From positions 620,001 to 684,000 of the forward strand of contig NZ_LN907858.1 of the NCBI RefSeq assembly GCF_001460635.1: a DNA stretch of 64,000 bases, written 5' to 3'. The stretch comes from Helicobacter typhlonius (GTDB lineage Bacteria > Campylobacterota > Campylobacteria > Campylobacterales > Helicobacteraceae). Positions 53,635-62,603 of the stretch are shown piece after piece; within the stretch, counting starts at the first letter, position 1, and each line of letters opens with the position of its first letter. Below the pieces are notes generated by a model. It worked only from the letters and a program-made list of their open reading frames with translations. It did not search any database and had not been told where the DNA came from. The position numbers and the translations under genes are program-made.

Positions 53635-56346
53635 TCAATAATGAATTCTCCAAATAGTTTTTTCTCCTTTTGAATTAAATTTAATATCTATAGTTTCATC
53701 ACCACTCTTGCCTTGTGAACCACTTTTGGATTTTTGTCTAAAATTAATCTCTGTTTTATCTTTTAATTGTGTCCTATCAATACGCTCTCCATACTTTTTA
53801 TCGTTTCTAGGCTCTATTTTTTTAGCATATTTTGTTAATCTTTTCCAAATTTGTTTTAAATGCTCAAAATCTCTAGCTTTCCACACTAATCTATAGCCTT
53901 GTTTTGGCAACTCCCTCACTATTCTCATTACATCTTTTTGGTTTTTTGCATATTCTGGGGTTTTGGGTGGATTTTTCTTATGCAGTCTTTTAGAGCCTTT
54001 AGGTCTATTAAATCTCGGCATAAATCGTGGTAAGGCTATATTATCTATATCGGTTTTTACTTCATTGCCCATTAAAGCTTGATAATGGGATATGGAATCG
54101 GACGCATCTGCTATGCTATCACTAGGATAGCCCAAAAACTCTTCAAGCTCTTGCCTTGTCTTATCTTCTTCCTCAATTTCCCTTTCTATTTCCTCTGCAC
54201 TTTTGCCAAACTCTATCTCTATATACTCCCCACTATTATCCTCTGTTTCTATTCTAATAACATTATCAGGTATATCATCTTGATTGCCTTGCTCTTCTCT
54301 TTCCTCTCCCTCCCCAAACGCCACTTCATAAGCTAAACTATCATCATTACTTGCTAAATATTGATTTCTTGTATGTATTGCTTGAGATTCAAACTCTTGG
54401 GCTGATACCCTTTTGCCAAAAGTATAGCTTCCACCTTGTTTATCTGCTGAACTTAGAGAGATGATAGCGACATTACCTTTAGAGTGTATCTCGCCTGTGC
54501 TAAAGTCATTAGCAAGATTTTGTGTAGCTACAATAAGCTTGGTTGTTCTTTTAAAGAGATTTGATGTTTGCTCTAGGATAAGGTCAAAGTGAAAGGTTGT
54601 GCTATAAGTATCACTATTTGGGTTTTTAGTAATAGTGGTGCTTGTATAAACTTGTCTGTTTTCACAATTATGCAAATAGAGTGTAAAGTCTTGCTTAGTT
54701 GTTATATCAAGATTTTTGCCTTTAGAATCTAAAAGTGTGAGGTTATTGATTGTTAGGCTAAAGTTACCATTGTGGGAAGTGGGTAGTTCTTTATTATCTT
54801 GCAATTTTAGCTGAATATCTAGCATTTGTGAGGGTGAATCTTTTAAGATTCTATACTCATTCTCTTTAGCAAAGTTATAGAGTTCTATTGCCTGCTCTCT
54901 TTTGTCTTTGAGGGATACTTTTAGCACTCCATCATTTTTAGAGATGTAATATATAATACCATTATGTATAACTTCATAAAGATTTGAATCTTTAGTCGTT
55001 AGAGTTAATTCAGAATCTGTTTTTAATGCTGTGATTTTTGGATTCTCTGTGCTTTCTTCTTGATTTTCATCATATTGGAGGTAATGGATTTCACATTTAT
55101 CTAAGAGAAGTTTAGAACAATCTAACTTTGCATTTTTACCAACCACTAGTGTAAGAAATGTATTTTCTGGTTGAATGATTTGGATAGGCAAAGGAGTAGC
55201 TTTAGGATAAAGGATTAAAATTTGTGTGGGATTTTCTTGTTGTGTTTGAGAATCTGGATTATTGGATTGACTAGAAGCATCATTGGTTTGATTGGTATTG
55301 TTGTGAGAGAATCTTTGATTGAGAATTTTATTAAGAATAGCGACATTGTCAAGTTTATGAGCTCCTAATACTCCATAAAAGCTTTGAATACAATAGATAT
55401 TTTCTAGGTTAAAGGTTTTTTGAGTGAGGGTGTTTAGATAGTCTAAATGAGGCTTAAGGGTGGTAATGATGTCGTTTATGGGCTTCTTGGTGAGTTGTGA
55501 AATTGGTTTAAGCTTTTGAAATGTTTTTAAATCGGTAATATAATCTTGGTAGGGTATAAAATTTAAATCATTCTCATACCAAAGTGCTAAACTATATAGC
55601 GTATCTTGTTTGTAGCTCGTCCTATTTGTTTTAATTTTGTGTATTCTATATTCAATCATTTCCTTTTTGATATTTAAGTAAGAAAATATATCAAACATAA
55701 GATTTATTTTATTAATGTTTGGATTAGATAAATAGATGTCGGCTTCATCACAAGCCCTAATAAGAAATGGAATAAAGCTTCTTGGATTTGTTTTGTATCG
55801 TATTAAAAACCACGATAGGAATCTCGAATTTTTGATAATAGAATTTCGAACACTATCTTTGATGTTGTTAAATCTGCCATGATAATGTAAAGAAACCAAA
55901 GAAGCTTTTTCTTGGCTACATTTTAATAAGCTATCATTAATATACTTTGATACATACTGCTTGTATGAATCAAAGGTTCTTTCTAAAACTTCTTGAGCCT
56001 GTTCCTGTGTAAGCGAAAAATTAAATACTTGATTTTGCAAATAACCTTTTACTGCTTTCGGGTCTGTAAAACCTGTCTCATTAGCTCTATATTTCTCTAT
56101 GATTCCATAAAAAGTTAATTCCTTGTTTCCTATTTTTAGTTTTTTAGAATCATCTGGTAAATACCCTTTTAAAAGCAACTTTGGATTATTTCCTGTCTTT
56201 AAATCAAGTCCATAACCAATGGTTACATTGCCCGCAAGGTGTATGGTATTCTCTTGTTTATAATTCGGATTTTCAAAGGCAATAAGAAGTTTTGCGCATT
56301 CTTTCTTGTAATCATTTTCATTTAACTCTTTAATATCATACAACAT
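53635..56346 (-). CDS. lysozyme-like effector with variable C-terminal toxin (903 aa)
   Basis: The N-terminus resembles a GH24/phage-type lysozyme: Glu25 in AFENPNY and TIGYGLDLKTGN at residues 42-53. A helical part and a LysM-like region (about 240-270, YKQDTLYSLALWYENDL) follow. About 455-650 is the domain shared with the 499-aa effector. The C-terminal ~125 residues are very basic (RPKGSKRLHKKNPPKTPEY, DYGYR-like loops, FRQKSKSGSQGKSGDETIDIKF), reminiscent of nuclease toxin tails in polymorphic toxins. It is flanked by a LprI-type gene and an unrelated cytosolic gene, which suggests two activities and two immunities. Confidence 0.7.
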   Translation of the reverse strand: MLYDIKELNENDYKKECAKLLIAFENPNYKQENTIHLAGNVTIGYGLDLKTGNNPKLLLKGYLPDDSKKLKIGNKELTFYGIIEKYRANETGFTDPKAVKGYLQNQVFNFSLTQEQAQEVLERTFDSYKQYVSKYINDSLLKCSQEKASLVSLHYHGRFNNIKDSVRNSIIKNSRFLSWFLIRYKTNPRSFIPFLIRACDEADIYLSNPNINKINLMFDIFSYLNIKKEMIEYRIHKIKTNRTSYKQDTLYSLALWYENDLNFIPYQDYITDLKTFQKLKPISQLTKKPINDIITTLKPHLDYLNTLTQKTFNLENIYCIQSFYGVLGAHKLDNVAILNKILNQRFSHNNTNQTNDASSQSNNPDSQTQQENPTQILILYPKATPLPIQIIQPENTFLTLVVGKNAKLDCSKLLLDKCEIHYLQYDENQEESTENPKITALKTDSELTLTTKDSNLYEVIHNGIIYYISKNDGVLKVSLKDKREQAIELYNFAKENEYRILKDSPSQMLDIQLKLQDNKELPTSHNGNFSLTINNLTLLDSKGKNLDITTKQDFTLYLHNCENRQVYTSTTITKNPNSDTYSTTFHFDLILEQTSNLFKRTTKLIVATQNLANDFSTGEIHSKGNVAIISLSSADKQGGSYTFGKRVSAQEFESQAIHTRNQYLASNDDSLAYEVAFGEGEEREEQGNQDDIPDNVIRIETEDNSGEYIEIEFGKSAEEIEREIEEEDKTRQELEEFLGYPSDSIADASDSISHYQALMGNEVKTDIDNIALPRFMPRFNRPKGSKRLHKKNPPKTPEYAKNQKDVMRIVRELPKQGYRLVWKARDFEHLKQIWKRLTKYAKKIEPRNDKKYGERIDRTQLKDKTEINFRQKSKSGSQGKSGDETIDIKFNSKGEKTIWRIHY
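54760..54945 (-). repeat. 186-bp perfect repeat, copy 2
   Basis: Partner of 52571-52756, 2.2 kb away in the same orientation. Confidence 0.88.
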
Positions 56347-57065
56347 TATTGCACCTCCTTTTTATACACATCTCCCCACTGAAATATTGTTTGATTCCCA
56401 CACATTGTGCTACAAAAAGAATCAGGTGAATCAAAGGCTTTCTCATCTCTTGTAAATACGATGCCTTGCGGATTTTTCTTGATATAAATTTTACAATTTA
56501 CAAAATCCTCGTCATCATAATAAGCTATGGCTTCTTGTTGTGATTTTATCTGCAACTTCAAACTTATATCACATTGGTGCATATCATTAAACTCGCTTTT
56601 ATGTAACAAAGCAAAATATGAGGCTTCACAAGTATTATTTTTACATTTTTGTATCTCAAAGCTCCCCATATAAAGATTTTTTTGTAACTCATAAGTCCCA
56701 AGCCACGCATTGCTTATATACATTGTGTAGGTTTGTAGCTCTTTGATTCTACTTTGCAAAAGCTCTTTTAGGCATTCTTTAGATTCGCACCTCTCTCGTG
56801 TTTTAAGCCAAGATTTTTGAGAATCTAAGAATGCTTTTTTGCCATTCTTATCAAGCTTTGCCTTTGTCTCTTGATAACTTTTAAAGATTTGTCTATCCAA
56901 ATTCTGTAATTCCCCACTAGAATCCTCACATATCATCTTTTCTACTTTTGTAGTAGCCTTAGCACAATCAAAGCTAGGTTTTGCTATTTCGCTTGATTGG
57001 GCATTAACTAAACTTATCAATACTGCGATAAAAAAGAGAATTTTAAATATATTTTTATATAGCAT
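56346..57065 (-). CDS. LprI-type lysozyme inhibitor homologue
   Basis: The 239-aa protein has a signal peptide (IFKILFFIAVLISLVNA). Then comes the LprI/DUF1311 domain: FDCAKATTKVEKMICEDSSGELQNLDRQI, SQKSWLKTRERC, and a four-Cys pattern to about residue 110. M. tuberculosis LprI inhibits lysozyme. Its stop overlaps the ATG of the lysozyme-like effector by one base. I infer a periplasmic immunity protein protecting peptidoglycan from that effector. The C-terminal 120 residues are an extra Cys-containing domain. Confidence 0.75.
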   Translation of the reverse strand: MLYKNIFKILFFIAVLISLVNAQSSEIAKPSFDCAKATTKVEKMICEDSSGELQNLDRQIFKSYQETKAKLDKNGKKAFLDSQKSWLKTRERCESKECLKELLQSRIKELQTYTMYISNAWLGTYELQKNLYMGSFEIQKCKNNTCEASYFALLHKSEFNDMHQCDISLKLQIKSQQEAIAYYDDEDFVNCKIYIKKNPQGIVFTRDEKAFDSPDSFCSTMCGNQTIFQWGDVYKKEVQ

Positions 57066-57444
57066 AATGGATTCCTTTCATTTCCCAATCACTCCGCCTT
57101 TACCTCCCCACCTTTAACGACTAATCCTTTAGAATCTATCACTACTTCTACTCCACCAGCTTTAATAATAACACAATCTCCCTTAGCAGTAATAGAAGTG
57201 TCTCCTACTTGGTGGATTTATGGTGCTATCAGTATTGACTAGTCTTTGCCTTTAGATTCTAGTTTTTCTATCGCTTTTATGTCCGCCATGAACGCCACCA
57301 CTTATTGATAGCTACATAGCACGCTAACAAGATGAGTAGTGCAAAGTGTAGGATTATTGTACAAATCTCTTTAGCTTATCCATTGTGCTTCCTTTCTTTT
57401 TAGATGTAAAAGTATGCTTCACAACCTTTTGCAAACAAAACATT
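57066..57444. other. 379-bp gap: VgrG tail copy 4 and nothing else recognisable
   Basis: 57089-57214 on the minus strand reads HQVGDTSITAKGDCVIIKAGGVEV... KGGEVKAE-stop, the same VgrG 3' end as at 40988. From 57215 to 57444 I see no gene; the ABC ATPase stop is at 57445. The remnant marks the right edge of the effector island. Confidence 0.8.
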
Positions 57445-58191
57445 TTAGAGTTCAAAAACATTGAGGAATTTCTGTGCCCTTTGGCTTTTGGGTGCAGTGA
57501 AAAATTCTTGTGGGGTGGATTCTTCTATGAGTTTGCCCTCATCAAAAAAGCAGATTCTATCTGCGACTTTTTGAGCAAAGCGCATTTCGTGCGTTACAAT
57601 AAGCATTGTCATACCCTCTCTTGCGAGTTCTAAAATCACTTCTAGCACTTCTTTTACCATTTCGGGATCAAGCGAGGCGGTTACTTCATCAAAAAGCATA
57701 ATCTCCGGATTCATACACAACGCGCGCACGATTGCCACCCTTTGTTTTTGCCCCCCGCTTAACTCTTTGGGGGAAGATTCTATTTTATGTTCTAGCCCCA
57801 CGCGTTTAAGCAATGTATGCGCTTGGGCGAGCACCTCTTTTTTATCGCGTTTTTGGACTTTAATAGGAGCGAGTAAAATATTATCAATCACGCTCATATG
57901 TGGAAACAAATCATAGCTTTGAAACACCATACCTATGCGCTGCCGTATCTTGCTCCACTGCGCATTGGGGTGATTGATAATCTCACCATTAAAGACAATT
58001 TCGCCGCCTTGCGTGGATTCTAATCCATTAATACAGCGTAAAAATGTGCTTTTGCCACAGCCACTCGCACCCAAAATTACCACAACTTCACCTTTTTGCA
58101 CCTGCATAGAGACATCATCAAGCACAAAATGTGTCCCGTCATAGGTTTTTTTGAGATGAGAAATGCGAAGGAGTGCAGAATCTGTTTTCAT
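57445..58191 (-). CDS. polar amino-acid ABC transporter ATP-binding protein
   Basis: The 248-aa ATPase of the GlnQ/HisP type has Walker A GASGCGKST near residue 41, Q-loop FQSYDLFPHMSV, signature LSGGQKQRVAIVRAL, and Walker B IMLFDEVTASLDPE. It overlaps the upstream permease by 4 bases. Three-gene importer with 58188-59503; the periplasmic binding protein is not adjacent, so the substrate cannot be named. Confidence 0.93.
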   Translation of the reverse strand: MKTDSALLRISHLKKTYDGTHFVLDDVSMQVQKGEVVVILGASGCGKSTFLRCINGLESTQGGEIVFNGEIINHPNAQWSKIRQRIGMVFQSYDLFPHMSVIDNILLAPIKVQKRDKKEVLAQAHTLLKRVGLEHKIESSPKELSGGQKQRVAIVRALCMNPEIMLFDEVTASLDPEMVKEVLEVILELAREGMTMLIVTHEMRFAQKVADRICFFDEGKLIEESTPQEFFTAPKSQRAQKFLNVFEL

Positions 58192-58844
58192 TGGTATGTT
58201 TTCTCCAATCTTTTACTAAGGTATGAAAGCGGATAGCAGAGGATAAAATAAGTGCAGAAAATCCCGCCATACACCCAAAAACTTGCATTTGGATTTGATT
58301 TATTAAGCTCTATGATTTGCTGTCCTACTTTGAGTAAATCCACCGCGCCAAGTAAGGCTACAAGCGAGGTTGTCTTAATCATACGCGTGGAAAGTGATAT
58401 GAGAGAGGGTAGCAGTCTTTGCAGGGCTTGAGGTAGGATAATGTAGAGCATAATTTGCCACTGCTTTAAGCCAAGAGCCCTACCACTTTCGCTTTGATGT
58501 TTAGGCAAAGAAGTGATAGCCCCACGCACCAAGTCGCCCACTTCAGCCACACCCCAGAGGCTAAAGACGATGATTGCGCTCGTTACCGCGTTTAAATTAA
58601 TATCAAAAAGTTGTGAAATACCAAAAAAGACGATGAAAAGCCACGCAAGGATAGGGATAATCCGCACACATTCAAGATAGAATCTACACACCCCGCGCAC
58701 AAAGATGTTTTTTGCACTCATCACAAAGCCCAAGAGTAGCCCACCCAAAGTAGCAAGGACAATAGAGACAAGCGCGATTTGTAGCGTGAGGAGCACACCT
58801 TGAGCTAATCGTGCGAAGTTTGAGCCAACAAAAAATATTTCCAT
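58188..58844 (-). CDS. amino-acid ABC transporter permease (second subunit)
   Basis: The 218-aa protein has about five membrane segments and the HisM/GlnP-type EAA loop (GRALGLKQWQIMLYIILPQALQRLLPSL). Overlaps its neighbours by 1 and 4 bases, indicating a coupled operon. Confidence 0.9.
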   Translation of the reverse strand: MEIFFVGSNFARLAQGVLLTLQIALVSIVLATLGGLLLGFVMSAKNIFVRGVCRFYLECVRIIPILAWLFIVFFGISQLFDINLNAVTSAIIVFSLWGVAEVGDLVRGAITSLPKHQSESGRALGLKQWQIMLYIILPQALQRLLPSLISLSTRMIKTTSLVALLGAVDLLKVGQQIIELNKSNPNASFWVYGGIFCTYFILCYPLSYLSKRLEKTYQ

Positions 58845-59503
58845 TATATCACCCGCCTCTTGTAGTATCGCTCAAGGAGTGAAAACATCACAGAGAGCGG
58901 GAGAAGCACGACAAGGTAGCTTAGGATTAGCATTACAAGAGCTTCGTTTGTCTTGTAATATTGCGTGATGATATCCTTTGCTACAAACATAATATCTGCA
59001 AGGGCAATCACGCTCACCACCGAAGTTTCTTTGAGGAGAAAAATCACATTTGCACACACAGAGGGCAGAGCGACACTAAGGGATTGAGGGAGTATCACAT
59101 AAAACATCATTTGATGAGATTTTAGTCCTAAACTCTGTGCGCTTTCAATCTGTGAGTGCGCGATAGATTCTAATCCACTGCGGAAGCTCTCGCACATATA
59201 TCCACCACCCAAAAATGCTAAACCTGCGATAGCACACACATATTCATTGAGATTTGCACCTACTACACTATGAAGTCCATAGTAGAGAAAAAAGAGCTGA
59301 ATAAGCAAGGGAGTGTTGCGCGCTAACTCCACGTAAGCACCCACAATCACGCGTAGAAAGCGCACCTTGAAAAAGAGAATCCACGCACTTATAAAGCCAA
59401 TGATAAGAGAGAGTGCTATGCCAAAAAATGATATATAAAGCGTCAAAGACAGGGCTTTAGCAAAGAGTGGCACACAATCTCGCATAAACGCAATATCAAG
59501 CAT
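58844..59503 (-). CDS. amino-acid ABC transporter permease (first subunit)
   Basis: The 219-aa protein has about five membrane segments with the EAA loop AQSLGLKSHQMMFYVILPQSLSVALPSV. It pairs with 58188-58844 to form the heterodimeric channel. First gene of the minus-strand operon. Confidence 0.9.
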   Translation of the reverse strand: MLDIAFMRDCVPLFAKALSLTLYISFFGIALSLIIGFISAWILFFKVRFLRVIVGAYVELARNTPLLIQLFFLYYGLHSVVGANLNEYVCAIAGLAFLGGGYMCESFRSGLESIAHSQIESAQSLGLKSHQMMFYVILPQSLSVALPSVCANVIFLLKETSVVSVIALADIMFVAKDIITQYYKTNEALVMLILSYLVVLLPLSVMFSLLERYYKRRVI

Positions 59504-59630
59504 ATTTTCCCTTTATGTTTTTAGGCATTATATAGAGAATTGTTAAATTCACAGACAAATGAGATGTAAAGCATAAACGCGTTATGATTAGATTGTATTG
59601 CAATGAAGAGTGAGAAGAGCAGAGGTATTT

Positions 59631-60083
59631 ATGGAATATAGCTATAAAGCAATAGATGAACACGGAATGGAGTTTAGCGATCCGGGAGGAACATTGGGTT
59701 GGGTAAAATATGATAGGAAAACGCAAGCATTCCAAGATGATGTGCAAGTAAAGGACTTGGTTGTAAATGCGAACCTAGCAAAGAAATTCAATGATTGCTT
59801 GCAATATTGCGATTTTTCGCAAAATTTAGCTTTGCAAGAGCAATATAAAGATAAAAATGTAGTATTTGTTATGCAAAATGAAATCATTGGCACACACGCA
59901 AAGGAGAGAGCGTATTTTTATTCTGCACCTAATGAAAGGTGTAAAATCAATAATTTATTTTTAATTCCAAAAGATAGATTCAATCTCTTGCAAAATAGAG
60001 GCGAATTTAGCTTTGTTGCCTATAAGCGCAAAAATGGCGAGATATTGAAGTTATGGATAAAAAGCGATAGGGTTAAGCGATGA
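59631..60083 (+). CDS. unknown protein (150 aa)
   Basis: I choose ATG 59631 (MEYSYKAIDEHGMEF) because AGAGG lies just upstream; an in-frame GTG at 59610 is an alternative. The protein is soluble, mixed alpha/beta, with DPGGTLGWVKYDRKT and a basic end. No family recognised. It overlaps the next gene by 4 bases (ATGA), so the two work together; the pairing soluble + membrane protein could be a toxin/immunity or sensor pair, but nothing proves it. Confidence 0.55.
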   Translation: MEYSYKAIDEHGMEFSDPGGTLGWVKYDRKTQAFQDDVQVKDLVVNANLAKKFNDCLQYCDFSQNLALQEQYKDKNVVFVMQNEIIGTHAKERAYFYSAPNERCKINNLFLIPKDRFNLLQNRGEFSFVAYKRKNGEILKLWIKSDRVKR

Positions 60084-60619
60084 GAAGAGGCATAGTATTT
60101 GTATGTATTGCTTTATTTTGGATAAGCTCTCTTGGAATCTTATTTGCTGCTGCAATAGATTCAAGCAAAGGATTTTTGTATTGGTTCTTAAAAGATTTTC
60201 TCTTTCAATTCTTATCACTTGTTGGTTTTTTAGGAGTGTTCAGTTTATTTTTAGCACGATTTTATAGAAATATCCATATTGAATATTTTATGTTTTGCTT
60301 TTTTGGACTTTCTTGTTGGTTCTTTCTTGGCATTACTTCCCAAATGCTGGGCTTTGATAAAGCACACCCCAAAGCTGAAGTTAGAACATTTGATTGGCTG
60401 GTTTTTCATTATTGTATCAATGCTATTTTTTGTTCTCTGTCAGTTTTAGGCATTTATGCTCTTTTTGCCAAATATAAAAAAATCGCTACTCTATGTTTTG
60501 CAAGTGCAATGTTGCATTTTTGTTTAATGTTTTTTTTGATGTATGGATTTATAAATTGGGGAGAGCCTATGGAGGAATATAAAGCAGGGAAAATATCAAA
60601 GAATGAAAAATACAAATGA
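60080..60619 (+). CDS. unknown five-TM membrane protein
   Basis: The 179-aa protein has five hydrophobic segments (IVFVCIALFWISSLGILFAA, FQFLSLVGFLGVFSLFLARF, FMFCFFGLSCWFFLGITSQM, YCINAIFCSLSVLGIYALF, LCFASAMLHFCLMFFLMYGF). No family recognised. Co-translated with 59631-60083 and overlapping the next ORF by 17 bases. Confidence 0.55.
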   Translation: MRRGIVFVCIALFWISSLGILFAAAIDSSKGFLYWFLKDFLFQFLSLVGFLGVFSLFLARFYRNIHIEYFMFCFFGLSCWFFLGITSQMLGFDKAHPKAEVRTFDWLVFHYCINAIFCSLSVLGIYALFAKYKKIATLCFASAMLHFCLMFFLMYGFINWGEPMEEYKAGKISKNEKYK

Positions 60620-60956
60620 AAATGCACAATACAAAAAAGTGCCTAAACCTCAAATACAAAAAATACACCTCACTCACCCATTTGCTCCTGTGTTTGATAC
60701 CTATTCGCGTGTATTGATTTTGGGCTCATTTCCCTCTGTAATCTCACGCGATGAGCAATTTTATTATGCGTATTCGCGCAATCGTTTTTGGCGTATTCTT
60801 AGCGCACTTTTTGCCCCTGAAATTGACATAAGCATACAAATCTTTTTACTTCCTTCATCAAGTCCAGCAAATGCGCGTTATAGTTATAAAAAGCTTGTGG
60901 AATCGTGGCAGATTCTGCGAGAGTATGCACTTTTAGAGAATCTAGCCAAAACATAA
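60603..60956 (+). pseudogene. DNA-deoxyinosine glycosylase-like gene with internal deletion
   Basis: The 117-aa ORF starts like uracil-DNA-glycosylase-superfamily deoxyinosine glycosylases: THPFAPVFDTYSRVLILGSFPSVISRDEQFYYAYSRNRFWRIL. It then jumps at about residue 75 to the family's C-terminal part (IFLLPSSSPANARYSYKKLVESW). Roughly 60-70 middle residues that close the active site are missing, with the frame kept. Probably inactive. Confidence 0.7.
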
Positions 60957-61069
60957 AATCTAAAAATAAAGTCTTACACCCAGCATTGAAGTGAGATATA
61001 TCATTTTTAAGCATCTGCACTTTTGCTAGAAGCACGAGATTTTGCTTGAGATTTATACTTTTGAAAACC

Positions 61070-62230
61070 CTAAGATTCTTTAGCGATATGATAGATAGCT
61101 TCCACAATGCGCTTCATCTGCTCTAAGTCATTGAATGCACCCACACTCAAGCGCACACTCCCGCCATTTGCAAAGCTCCCTATACTCTTATGTGTGAGCG
61201 GCGAGCAGTGCAGTCCCACACGCGTTAAAATACCAAAATCCCTATCAAGCTTCAATCCCACACTTGAGGGATATTTCCCCTCGATATTAAAGGCAAGATT
61301 CCCAATAACTTCTCCCTCGACCTCATACACTTTGACATTATGAATCTGTTTTAGCTCCTCATAGAGATAGTTTCGCAATGTCATTTGATAGGTATGCAAA
61401 GATTCTAATCCGCGCTCTTTAATCCAATCTAGTCCAACTCTAAGCCCGGCAATCGCGCACATATTTGGCGTGCCACTTTCATATTTATCGGGCAATATGT
61501 GTGGTTGGCTTATCTCCTCACTAAGTGAGCCACTGCCCCCTTGCATAAAACTATCGAGGTTATTTTCATCAAAGAAAGGATTTAGGCTCATAAAGCCAAG
61601 CGCACTAGGCGCATACAAGCCCTTGTGGCAGGATGCGCAAATAATATCCGCATCATCTGCGCTTAGGGGTAAATGCCCCACCGCTTGAGAAGCATCAAGG
61701 ATAAAAATCACATTATGTGCCTTGCAGAGATGATAAATGTGTTTAATGGGTAAGACTGCCCCGCTAACATTATTCGCATACACACATATCAAAGCCTTAG
61801 CACCCTCGAGTTTAGATTCTAATTCCTGCATATCAAGCACACAGGTGGGAGAGGCTTTTACCAAATCAAAACACACATTATGTTTGCGTCTTAGAGCTTC
61901 AAGCGGGCGCACCACGCTATTATGCTCTAGGTTTGTGCTAAGCACTCTATCACCACTTTTTAGTAACCCATAAAGCGCACTATTAAGCATAGTCGTGGCA
62001 TTCGCACCAAATATAATGCGCTCCTCCTGCGGCTGCCCTATGAATTCTGCTAATCCTGCACGCGCCTCATAAAGAATGCGCCCAGATTCTATGGATAACC
62101 TATGTGCGCTCCTTGCAGGACTTGCGCCCACTTCGCATAAAAATTGACTCACCGCATTTACCACGCATTCGGGTTTAGGAAAAGAGGTCGCGGCATTATC
62201 AACATAAATCATTGTTTCACTCACATTCAT
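61070..62230 (-). CDS. cysteine-desulfurase-like PLP enzyme (class V aminotransferase fold)
   Basis: The 386-aa protein opens IYVDNAATSFPKPECV. It has NLEHNSVVRPLEAL, LDASQAVGHLPL, PLP lysine in CASCHKGLYAPSALGF (about residue 203), the YESGTPNM motif, and a possible catalytic Cys in GLHCSPLTHKSIG (about 343). It could release sulfur or selenium from (seleno)cysteine. Family members called 'cysteine desulfurase family protein' are often distinct from NifS/IscS. Monocistronic as seen; the 373-bp upstream region should hold its promoter. Confidence 0.85.
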   Translation of the reverse strand: MNVSETMIYVDNAATSFPKPECVVNAVSQFLCEVGASPARSAHRLSIESGRILYEARAGLAEFIGQPQEERIIFGANATTMLNSALYGLLKSGDRVLSTNLEHNSVVRPLEALRRKHNVCFDLVKASPTCVLDMQELESKLEGAKALICVYANNVSGAVLPIKHIYHLCKAHNVIFILDASQAVGHLPLSADDADIICASCHKGLYAPSALGFMSLNPFFDENNLDSFMQGGSGSLSEEISQPHILPDKYESGTPNMCAIAGLRVGLDWIKERGLESLHTYQMTLRNYLYEELKQIHNVKVYEVEGEVIGNLAFNIEGKYPSSVGLKLDRDFGILTRVGLHCSPLTHKSIGSFANGGSVRLSVGAFNDLEQMKRIVEAIYHIAKES

Positions 62231-62603
62231 TCAAACACTCTTATTTTTTTATTAAGGTTTTAGCCACAGCCTTTGGGTAAAATAGAATCTTGTAAGCAAA
62301 GGGCTAACTTAGCCTTGAGTTAGAAGCTAAGTTTCATTTAAGATAAAACCTTATCTGCAAAAAAGATTCTAAAATGTATAAAACAGAATCTTATCATATA
62401 TAAAAATTATATTTTTCTTTGTTGCTTCAAGGGGGAGGGGATAAAAATATGCAAGTGTGAGCTTATGAACCTGCCACTGCGTGAGAATCGCTCCACTTAT
62501 TTTTGCTATCATTTATAGATACCACTCACCCCAACGCTTAAAACTGCTATGGCTACACTCGATTCTATTAGCTTTCAAGGATTTGCTTTGACTAGATTAG
62601 AAT
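62231..62603. other. 373-bp non-coding region rich in inverted repeats
   Basis: No ORF is credible. Visible hairpins: AACTTAGC...GCTAAGTT (about 62308-62335), AGATAA-AACC-TTATCT (about 62340-62356), and GATTCT...AGAATC (about 62366-62391). A G-rich GGGGGAGGGG follows near 62431. It separates two minus-strand genes, so it should contain the terminator of the pyruvate carboxylase gene and the promoter of the desulfurase-like gene; a small RNA is possible. Confidence 0.4.

Noticed and set aside
34000-57200. Prophage tail module as an explanation for the VgrG-like genes
   Set aside because: No capsid, terminase, tail tube, integrase or lysis cassette is present; VgrG tails with toxin/immunity pairs fit a T6SS effector island better.
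62440-62560. Possible tRNA or tmRNA in the gap upstream of the desulfurase-like gene
   Set aside because: I could not form a cloverleaf, and no tmRNA or SRP RNA core motif was found.
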